Shown: positions 1-7,230 of the stretch, piece by piece | Layout: each line of letters opens with the position of its first letter | How positions within the stretch are numbered: the stretch's first letter is position 1 | Notes under the pieces: generated by a model | What the model saw: only the letters and a program-made list of their open reading frames with translations | What the model was told of the DNA's origin: nothing | Databases searched by the model: none | NCBI GenBank assembly: GCA_009706135.1 | Contig: WLRX01000041.1 | Location: 1 to 7,230 of the forward strand | DNA length: 7,230 nucleotides | Direction: 5' to 3' | Source: Actinomycetota bacterium | Lineage (GTDB): Bacteria; Actinomycetota; Actinomycetes; Nanopelagicales; Nanopelagicaceae | Position numbers and translations under genes: made by a program

Positions 1-329
1 ATATTTTCGGTCAGATCGCGGCTCGTCATTCCTGCGTGGATTGCTTCGTGACCGGCCAGAGCATTGAACTCTTCAATCCGAGCTTTTACATCGTGGCGGT
101 TCTTCTTTTCGCGAGCATCGATGGATGCTAGATCAACTTTTGAAATTACTTTTTCGTAATCTTTTATAACTGAATCAGGAATTGCGTGACCAAGTTGTGA
201 TTGAGCACGAGCAACGGCAATCCATAATTTGCGCTCTGCAATTATTTTTGACTCCGGTGCAAAGATTTCTCGCATCGCAGCGGATGCATATCTATCTGCT
301 AATACGCTCACTGGTGCATTCTCTCTCAT
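1..329 (-). CDS. purB: Adenylosuccinate lyase, N-terminal part (cut by window edge)
   Basis: PurB removes fumarate from SAICAR (giving AICAR) and from adenylosuccinate (giving AMP), in the cytoplasm. I translated this reading frame by hand. It is open from the ATG at 329 to the left edge, giving 109 complete codons with no stop. The N-terminus contains LADRYASAAMREIFAPE (residues 10-26), then a helical segment around LWIAVARAQSQLG, and near the edge HAGMTSRDLTEN (residues 98-109). The TSRD stretch is the conserved active-site region of the actinobacterial type of this family. The signature loop and C-terminal domain lie outside the window; the full protein is usually about 470 residues. The ATG follows the purD stop TAA with no spacer (TAAATG), and AGAAGGG sits 7 nt upstream, so the start is well supported. 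It is the fourth gene of the leftward operon. The family call is firm; the truncation is only the window limit. Confidence 0.94.
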   Translation of the reverse strand, partial: MRENAPVSVLADRYASAAMREIFAPESKIIAERKLWIAVARAQSQLGHAIPDSVIKDYEKVISKVDLASIDAREKKNRHDVKARIEEFNALAGHEAIHAGMTSRDLTEN

Positions 330-1574
330 TTAGTTGCCCTTCTCAGCGACCGACGCATTGAGCGCAATGTCAGTGCGATAAAAAGAGCCAGGCAATGTGA
401 TTTGAGATATCGCGCGATAGGCACGATCACGTGCCTCGGTCAGATCTTCGCCCACGCCGGTGATACTTAAAACGCGACCACCGCTTGAAACAAGTCCAGC
501 CGTTGATCTTGTTGTGCCTGCTTGAAAAGTAATTGTCTCTTTAACATTTGGAATATTTAGAATTACAGAACCAGTTTGTGGTGATTGCGGATAACCACCT
601 GCTGCCAAAACGACTGTGACCGCAGATTCTTCTCGCCATTGCAGTGCGACGTCATCTAGTGAATTTGTTGCAGCTTTATACAAAAGTGTTGCTAGTGGAG
701 TTTTAAGAAGTGGAATGAGCACTTGTGTTTCTGGATCACCAAAGCGCACGTTAAATTCGATGACACGAATTCCGTGATCGGTAAGTGCAAGGCCGGCATA
801 AAGAAGTCCAATAAATGGTGTGCCACGCGCCGCCATTTCAGCAATTACTGGCGCAAGTACTTGTGTGTACGTATCTTCAACAATGTCATCTGGCGCCCAT
901 GGCAGCGGTGAATACGCGCCCATTCCGCCAGTGTTTGCACCTAAGTCGCCATCTAGTGCGCGTTTGAAATCCTGTGCTGGTTGCATCGCAACAATGTTTC
1001 GGCCATCTGAAATTCCAAAGAGTGAAATCTCTGGACCGTTTAAGAATTCTTCTATAACAACACGTGTGCATGAAAGCGCATGTGCCAATGCAGCTTCACG
1101 ATCTGTTGTGACAACAACGCCTTTACCTGCTGCGAGTCCATCATCTTTTACAACATAAGGCGCACCAAATTCATCGAGTGCTTTTTCTATTTCTTCCTTT
1201 GTTGTGCAGGTATAACTATGTGCAGTTGGAACACCAGCATCACGCATCACGCCTTTTGCAAAATCTTTAGATCCTTCTAATTGCGCTGCTGCTTTTGACG
1301 GACCAAACACTGCAAAACCTGCTGATCGCAGCGAATCTGATGCTCCATTTACTAGCGGCACCTCTGGGCCAATTACTACGAGATCAATTGCTAACTCTTT
1401 TGCCAATGTAACAATTGCTGCATTATTAGTTATATCTAAGGGGTGCAATAAAGCAAGGTCTGCAATTCCTGGATTGCCAGGTGCACAATGAAGTTCGGTT
1501 GTACTTGGATCCGCCTTTAACCCTAGTGCGAGTGCGTGTTCGCGACCACCGCTACCGACTAGGAGGATTTTCAT
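330..1574 (-). CDS. purD: Phosphoribosylamine--glycine ligase (GAR synthetase)
   Basis: PurD joins glycine to 5-phosphoribosylamine using ATP, giving GAR, the second step of IMP synthesis. The 414-residue protein is close to the usual 420-430. The N-terminal domain has GSGGREHA (7-14) and GPEVPLVNG (69-77), then FGPSKAAAQLEGSK (90-103). The ATP-grasp domain follows with VVKDDGLAAGKG (141-152), EEFLNGPEIS (175-184), the NTGGMGAYSP loop (214-223), metal ligands E273 and N275, and RFGDPETQ (277-284). The C-terminal domain has the AAGGYP motif. D144, where many bacteria have Ala, is to my knowledge normal in Actinobacteria. No catalytic motif is missing. The start lies 2 nt after the purA stop. 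The nearest Shine-Dalgarno-like AAAGGA (1587-1592) is 12 nt away, rather far, so coupling to purA translation is likely. The stop abuts the purB start. Confidence 0.97.
   Translation of the reverse strand: MKILLVGSGGREHALALGLKADPSTTELHCAPGNPGIADLALLHPLDITNNAAIVTLAKELAIDLVVIGPEVPLVNGASDSLRSAGFAVFGPSKAAAQLEGSKDFAKGVMRDAGVPTAHSYTCTTKEEIEKALDEFGAPYVVKDDGLAAGKGVVVTTDREAALAHALSCTRVVIEEFLNGPEISLFGISDGRNIVAMQPAQDFKRALDGDLGANTGGMGAYSPLPWAPDDIVEDTYTQVLAPVIAEMAARGTPFIGLLYAGLALTDHGIRVIEFNVRFGDPETQVLIPLLKTPLATLLYKAATNSLDDVALQWREESAVTVVLAAGGYPQSPQTGSVILNIPNVKETITFQAGTTRSTAGLVSSGGRVLSITGVGEDLTEARDRAYRAISQITLPGSFYRTDIALNASVAEKGN
337..343 (-). promoter_or_regulatory. Ribosome binding site for purB
   Basis: The minus strand reads AGAAGGG, ending 7 nt before the purB ATG and lying inside the last codons of purD. 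It is the clearest Shine-Dalgarno sequence among the internal genes of this operon and fixes the purB start. Because the purD stop directly abuts the start, terminating ribosomes may also reinitiate here. Confidence 0.7.
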
Positions 1575-1576
1575 TC

Positions 1577-3906
<2,330 letters not shown>

Positions 3907-3912
3907 TTATAA

Positions 3913-3916
3913 CTCC
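3913..3916 (-). promoter_or_regulatory. Ribosome binding site for fba
   Basis: GGAG on the minus strand lies 6 nt before the fba ATG (context TTGGAGTTATAAATG). The spacing is close to ideal and supports the chosen start, which also fits the N-terminus expected of class II aldolases. Confidence 0.75.
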
Positions 3917-3921
3917 AATGA

Positions 3922-3949
3922 ATTTTAGCTCCGGTGTAAATCTCTTGAA
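3922..3949 (-). promoter_or_regulatory. Candidate promoter of the fba-purA-purD-purB operon
   Basis: On the minus strand TAAAAT (3922-3927) resembles a sigma-70 type -10 box (TANNNT). A weak -35-like TTCAAG (3944-3949) lies 16 nt upstream. Transcription would start near 3915, leaving a leader of only about 9 nt and placing the start within the GGAG ribosome site. That conflict lowers confidence; the true start may lie further upstream, within 3950-4042. A better-looking -35 hexamer, TTTACA (3935-3940), has no matching -10 box at normal spacing. Confidence 0.35.
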
Positions 3950-3964
3950 CGAGCGCTTCATTGG

Positions 3965-4004
3965 GCCGTCTCGAGGCTTACGGCTAATCCAACCACCTTT
4001 AGCC
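3965..4004. repeat. Two overlapping short inverted repeats in the fba/acs intergenic region
   Basis: GCCGT (3965-3969) pairs with ACGGC (3980-3984) across 10 nt, and GGCTAA (3982-3987) pairs with TTAGCC (3999-4004) across 11 nt. The two share bases 3982-3984. The second is centred about 50 bp upstream of the predicted acs transcription start, which would suit an activator site. Repeats this short are expected by chance in a region of this size, so a regulatory role is only a possibility. They would lie outside the transcripts predicted here and so would act as DNA sites, not RNA hairpins. Confidence 0.25.
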
Positions 4005-4006
4005 AC

Positions 4007-4035
4007 TTCTGAAAAATCGGCGCTCGGACTAATCT
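4007..4035 (+). promoter_or_regulatory. Probable promoter for leaderless acs mRNA
   Basis: TAATCT (4030-4035) fits the actinobacterial -10 pattern TANNNT and ends 7 nt before the acs ATG, so transcription would begin at or within a base of the A of the start codon. A weak -35-like TTCTGA (4007-4012) lies 17 nt upstream. No Shine-Dalgarno sequence is visible before the ATG (context TTGACCATATG). Together these suggest a leaderless transcript, a common arrangement in Actinobacteria. Confidence 0.55.
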
Positions 4036-4042
4036 TGACCAT

Positions 4043-6007
4043 ATGTCTGAGAATCAAGAATCCCTCGCCAATCTAGGCCATGAAAATCGCCTATTCCCAC
4101 CGAGTGCAGAATTTATTGCACAAGCAAATGCGCAAGCCACGATGTATGACGAAGCGGAAAAAGATCGCTTAGCTTTCTGGGAAAAACAAGCACACGAATT
4201 GCAATGGGATACACCGTGGACGACAGTGTTGGATTGGAAAGTTCCATTCGCTAAGTGGTTTGTTGGTGGAAAAATAAATGCCAGTGTTAACGCACTGGAT
4301 CGCCACGTTACACAGGGACGTGGCGAACGCGTTGCTTTTTTCTTCGAAGGCGAACCTGGTGACACTCGTACAATTACTTATGCGCAGTTGCTTACTGAAG
4401 TAAAGAAAACTGCGAACGCTTTAACAGAACTCGGAATTAAAGATGGCGATCGCGTTGCTATTTATATGCCGATGATTCCTGAAGCTGCAATTGCAATGCT
4501 TGCTTGTGCTCGAATTGGCGCACCACACTCAGTTGTATTTGGTGGTTTTTCTGCCGATGCTCTTCTATCCCGTATTCAAGATGCTGATGCAAAACTTGTG
4601 ATCACAGCCGATGGTGGTTATCGCAAAGGCGCGCCATTTGCGCTCAAGCCAGCAGTTGACGATGCACTTAAAGGAAAGACAAATGTCGCAAAAGTTTTAG
4701 TTGTTAAGCGCACCGGTCAAGAAACGCTATGGGAAAATAATCGCGATGTATGGTGGCACGACATTGTTGATCGCCAGAGCGCAGAGCATGTTGCGCAATC
4801 TTTTGATAGCGAACATCCTTTGTTTATTTTGTACACATCTGGAACAACAGCAAAACCAAAAGGAATTTCGCATACAACTGGTGGCTATCTAACGCAGGTC
4901 GCTTACACACACAAGATGGTCTTTGACATCAAACCAGAAACAGATGTGTATTGGTGCACAGCAGATGTTGGTTGGGTTACTGGTCATTCATACGTTGTCT
5001 ACGGTCCTTTAATCAATGGCGCCACACAAGTGATGTATGAAGGCACGCCTGATACGCCACACAAGGGTCGCATCTTTGAACTCATTGAGAAATATAAAGT
5101 TTCAATTCTCTATACAGCTCCCACACTCATTCGTACATGGATGAAATGGGGAGATGAATTTCCTAACGCACACAACCTTAAATCACTTCGTTTACTTGGT
5201 TCTGTTGGTGAACCAATTAATCCAGAAGCTTGGATGTGGTACCGCGAAATAATTGGTGGCAACCGATGTCCAATTGTTGATACATGGTGGCAGACAGAAA
5301 CTGGTGCAATCATGATTTCACCATTGCCTGGTGTGACACATACAAAACCCGGATCTGCGATGCGACCACTTCCTGGTATCAGTGGAAAAATCGTTGACGA
5401 CAACGGTAAAGAAGTTGGTCTGGGTCATGGTGGTTATTTAATTTTGGATAAACCTTGGCCTTCAATGCTCCGCGGAATTTGGGGAGAAGAAGAACGATAT
5501 AAAGAAACTTATTGGTCACGCTTTGATGGAGTTTATTTTGCTGGCGATGGCGCAAAGATTGATACCGATGGCGCAATCTGGTTATTGGGTCGAGTCGATG
5601 ACGTCATGAATGTTTCTGGTCACCGTATTTCAACAACTGAAGTTGAATCCGCACTTGTTTCACATGAAGCTGTTGCAGAAGCTGCAGTGGTTGGAGCAGC
5701 GGATGAAATGACAGGACAAGGCATTGTTGCATTCGTTATTTTGCGTGGTGGAATTCCAAATGTTGGCGGTGAAGAGTTAATTAAAGAATTACGTGCTCAC
5801 GTTGCAAAAGAAATTGGTGCAATCGCTAAACCTCGTCAGATAGTCGTGGTTCAAGAATTACCAAAGACACGAAGTGGAAAGATTATGCGTAGATTGCTCA
5901 AAGATGTTGCGGAGAATCGAGCAGTCGGTGACTCAACAACTCTTGCTGATCCCAATGTAATGGTGCTGATTTCGCAAGGTTTAAGTACCGCAAAAGATGA
6001 AGATTAG
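4043..6007 (+). CDS. acs: Acetyl-CoA synthetase (AMP-forming)
   Basis: Acs activates acetate with ATP to acetyl-AMP plus PPi, then transfers the acetyl group to CoA, allowing growth on or salvage of acetate. At 654 residues it has the normal length. The N-terminal cap begins around [13 protein letters not shown]. The ATP-binding loop is [11 protein letters not shown] (264-274); Ala270 replaces the Gly I expect in most family members. DTWWQTETG follows (413-421), where the second Trp (W416) matches the residue that restricts the pocket to acetate in the Salmonella enzyme. Then come YFAGDG (498-503) with D502, GRVDD (516-520) with hinge D519, and R528 in VSGHR. The C-terminal domain ends with PKTRSGK (607-613), whose K613 is the adenylation lysine and the usual site of inhibitory acetylation. 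Propionyl-CoA synthetase is the main alternative but less likely. The gene is divergent from fba, has no Shine-Dalgarno, and its TAG stop overlaps the convergent neighbour. Confidence 0.95.
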   Translation: MSENQESLANLGHENRLFPPSAEFIAQANAQATMYDEAEKDRLAFWEKQAHELQWDTPWTTVLDWKVPFAKWFVGGKINASVNALDRHVTQGRGERVAFFFEGEPGDTRTITYAQLLTEVKKTANALTELGIKDGDRVAIYMPMIPEAAIAMLACARIGAPHSVVFGGFSADALLSRIQDADAKLVITADGGYRKGAPFALKPAVDDALKGKTNVAKVLVVKRTGQETLWENNRDVWWHDIVDRQSAEHVAQSFDSEHPLFILYTSGTTAKPKGISHTTGGYLTQVAYTHKMVFDIKPETDVYWCTADVGWVTGHSYVVYGPLINGATQVMYEGTPDTPHKGRIFELIEKYKVSILYTAPTLIRTWMKWGDEFPNAHNLKSLRLLGSVGEPINPEAWMWYREIIGGNRCPIVDTWWQTETGAIMISPLPGVTHTKPGSAMRPLPGISGKIVDDNGKEVGLGHGGYLILDKPWPSMLRGIWGEEERYKETYWSRFDGVYFAGDGAKIDTDGAIWLLGRVDDVMNVSGHRISTTEVESALVSHEAVAEAAVVGAADEMTGQGIVAFVILRGGIPNVGGEELIKELRAHVAKEIGAIAKPRQIVVVQELPKTRSGKIMRRLLKDVAENRAVGDSTTLADPNVMVLISQGLSTAKDED

Positions 6008-6534
6008 ATACTGATCCCTAAGTATTTCTGAGTTAACTCTTCCAATTCTTCTACCGAAGTAATCACGCCAATTTTTTTATACACCGTCAAACCTTTTGCA
6101 TCTACAAAATAAGTAATTGGTACGCCCATTCCAAGAGATGATGCTGTTCGGCCATCTGGATCGTAAAGATTTGGCCAAGTTATTCCACGTGTTTCTACAA
6201 AGTGACGGCCGTCGCTAATCTGCGCTTCCTCAACATCGACTCCAAGCAACACTAATTTATCTTTAGCTTTGCGATAAAAATCAACAAATAGCGGGATTTC
6301 ATCCTGACATGGGCCACACCACGATCCCCAAACATTAACGATTGCTGGACCACGCAGTGCTTCAATAACTATTCCGGTGCTTCCATCCAAGCAATCTAAT
6401 TGTGTGCCGGCTGTAGTTGAATTAACAGATAAAGATGAACAATCTACTAATTGACCCTTTGAAATTTCAGATGGAGTTGTGGTGCAACCACTAATAAATA
6501 AGAGCATAACAAAGAGGCTAGATAAACGCTTCAT
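6004..6534 (-). CDS. TlpA/ResA-like thioredoxin-fold lipoprotein
   Basis: This is an exported thiol-disulfide protein of 176 residues. The N-terminus is a lipoprotein signal: KR at 2-3, a hydrophobic run (4-15) and a lipobox ISGC with the lipid-bearing C17, so it is likely anchored outside the cell membrane. The thioredoxin domain follows: [11 protein letters not shown] with redox cysteines C73 and C76, then LLGVDVEE (96-103), and the GVPITYFVD stretch with the cis-proline P139. The CGPC type and overall form match TlpA/ResA/redoxin proteins, which often reduce apocytochrome c or other envelope thiols; the actual substrate cannot be told. Two extra cysteines, C32 and C48, precede the fold. 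Its ATG overlaps the nth stop (ATGA) and has AAGGA 6 nt upstream, so the two are co-translated. In mycobacteria a similar protein lies just downstream of nth. Its stop overlaps that of acs by 4 nt. Confidence 0.9.
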   Translation of the reverse strand: MKRLSSLFVMLLFISGCTTTPSEISKGQLVDCSSLSVNSTTAGTQLDCLDGSTGIVIEALRGPAIVNVWGSWCGPCQDEIPLFVDFYRKAKDKLVLLGVDVEEAQISDGRHFVETRGITWPNLYDPDGRTASSLGMGVPITYFVDAKGLTVYKKIGVITSVEELEELTQKYLGISI

Positions 6535-7229
6535 CTAAAATCCTTATCTGTCTTTACAAGAACTTTTGCTTTTTCTTTATCCATCTCACCGATACCAACT
6601 GACGGACAAATCTTTGCAACGGGACATGCGCCACATGCAGGTTTACGTGAATGACAAATACGGCGTCCGTGCCAAATCATTCTCTGTGACAGGTTAGTCC
6701 ACTCTTTCTCTGGAATTAATCCTTGCACATCAACTTCTACTTTCACGGGATCTTTTGAATCACTCCATTCAAATCTGCGAGATAAACGCCCAAAGTGTGT
6801 ATCAACCGTTATCCCTGGAATATCAAATGCGTGACCTAATACGACGTTTGCAGTCTTGCGACCAACCCCTGGCAATGTAATTAGTTCTTCCAAAGTGGAC
6901 GGAACCTTTCCATTAAACTCACTCTGCAACTTAACGGCTAATCCTTTTATATTTCTTGCCTTAGCGTGATAAAAACCAGTTGAAAAAATCAACTCTTCAA
7001 TATCTTCTATTCGGGCTCGCGAATAATCTTTAGCATTCTTGTATTTTTTAAAGAGTGCTGGTGTTACTTGATTGACTCTTTTGTCGGTGCACTGTGCAGA
7101 TAAAACGGTTGCGATCAATAATTGCAGTGGATTTGAAAAATCTAATTCACACCTGATATTTGGATATGTCTTACACAAAATGCGATAGACAGCCTTAGCT
7201 TGGCTACGAGTTTCCCTATCCGCCTTCAT
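6531..7229 (-). CDS. nth: Endonuclease III (DNA glycosylase/AP lyase)
   Basis: Nth removes oxidised pyrimidines from DNA and nicks the abasic site, starting base-excision repair. The protein is 232 residues. LLIATVLSAQCTD (37-49) is the conserved N-terminal helix region. The helix-hairpin-helix is LPGVGRKTAN (119-128) with catalytic K125, and the catalytic aspartate D143 is in VDTHFGR (142-148). The 4Fe-4S cluster motif C-x6-C-x2-C-x5-C is intact at C192, C199, C202 and C208. MutY is excluded because position 125 is the glycosylase lysine and no C-terminal MutT-like domain is present. The ATG lies one base from the window edge and gives an N-terminus a few residues longer than E. coli Nth, so it is plausible, but an upstream start cannot be excluded. 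The stop codon overlaps the start of the TlpA-like gene (ATGA), marking a two-gene unit. The promoter is outside the window. Confidence 0.95.
   Translation of the reverse strand: MKADRETRSQAKAVYRILCKTYPNIRCELDFSNPLQLLIATVLSAQCTDKRVNQVTPALFKKYKNAKDYSRARIEDIEELIFSTGFYHAKARNIKGLAVKLQSEFNGKVPSTLEELITLPGVGRKTANVVLGHAFDIPGITVDTHFGRLSRRFEWSDSKDPVKVEVDVQGLIPEKEWTNLSQRMIWHGRRICHSRKPACGACPVAKICPSVGIGEMDKEKAKVLVKTDKDFR
6541..6545 (-). promoter_or_regulatory. Ribosome binding site for the TlpA-like gene
   Basis: AAGGA on the minus strand lies 6 nt before the ATG and inside the last codons of nth. It supports the start that overlaps the nth stop codon, and it suggests fresh initiation in addition to coupling. 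Confidence 0.75.
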
Positions 7230-7230
7230 G

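Noticed and set aside
820..1158. Rightward open frame of 112 codons opposite purD
   Set aside because: It is antisense to conserved PurD motifs and has a low-complexity Ser/Ala/Pro-rich product, typical of a shadow frame.
4035..4061. TTGACC at the acs start as a -35 box for a second promoter inside acs
   Set aside because: At 17-nt spacing there is no good -10 hexamer, and the resulting transcript would lack the conserved start; the TAATCT box explains the region better.
4054..4365. Leftward open frame of 103 codons opposite the start of acs
   Set aside because: It is antisense to the conserved Acs N-terminus and shows no family features; best explained as a shadow frame.
6008..6025. Possible terminator hairpin ATACT/AGTAT just after the acs stop
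   Set aside because: The stem is only five AT-rich base pairs with an 8-nt loop and no proper T-tract, and it lies inside the coding sequence of the convergent gene.
6048..6078. Run of seven T (6072-6078) downstream of acs with a CTTC/GAAG stem before it
   Set aside because: The stem has four pairs and sits 12 nt away from the T-run, which is not the geometry of an intrinsic terminator; the run is explained by Lys/Ile codons of the TlpA-like gene.

Overview
The window is a compact stretch of ordinary core metabolism, most likely from a streamlined, lower-GC actinobacterium. GC looks like the low-to-mid 40s percent by eye. The proteins carry actinobacterial hallmarks: a PurD ATP-grasp motif VVKDDGLAAGKG, a PurB TSRDLTEN motif, and a zinc aldolase whose key residues fall on the same numbers I recall for the Mycobacterium tuberculosis enzyme. 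The gene pairs fba/purA and nth/thioredoxin-like lipoprotein are also neighbours I know from Actinobacteria. Low GC plus near-zero spacers fits the freshwater acI group (Nanopelagicales, e.g. Planktophila/Nanopelagicus-like), but that placement is an inference.

Layout. Four genes run leftward from about 3906: fba (class II fructose-bisphosphate aldolase), purA (adenylosuccinate synthetase), purD (GAR synthetase) and purB (adenylosuccinate lyase, cut by the left edge). Their spacers are 5, 2 and 0 nt, so they almost certainly form one operon. A 136-bp divergent intergenic region (3907-4042) separates fba from acs (acetyl-CoA synthetase), which runs rightward over 4043-6007. acs meets a leftward two-gene unit tail to tail, overlapping it by 4 nt. 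That unit is nth (endonuclease III) followed by a TlpA/ResA-like thiol-redox lipoprotein, whose start overlaps the nth stop by 4 nt. The right edge falls one base before the nth start codon.

How the genes work together. PurA and PurB carry out the two steps IMP to adenylosuccinate to AMP. PurD and PurB also act in the common IMP pathway. Fba links this unit to glycolysis and gluconeogenesis. Acs makes acetyl-CoA from acetate and releases AMP and PPi. Nth is a base-excision repair glycosylase, and its partner is an exported thioredoxin-fold lipoprotein.

The only noncoding stretch longer than 5 nt is 3907-4042. It holds a probable leaderless acs promoter, a weaker fba promoter candidate and short inverted repeats. 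I see no RNA gene, mobile element, CRISPR array, defence gene or convincing terminator, and nothing that looks like an undescribed system. The points worth a second look are the compaction, the shared acs/tlpA gene end, the probable leaderless acs, and small motif departures in Acs and the TlpA-like protein.
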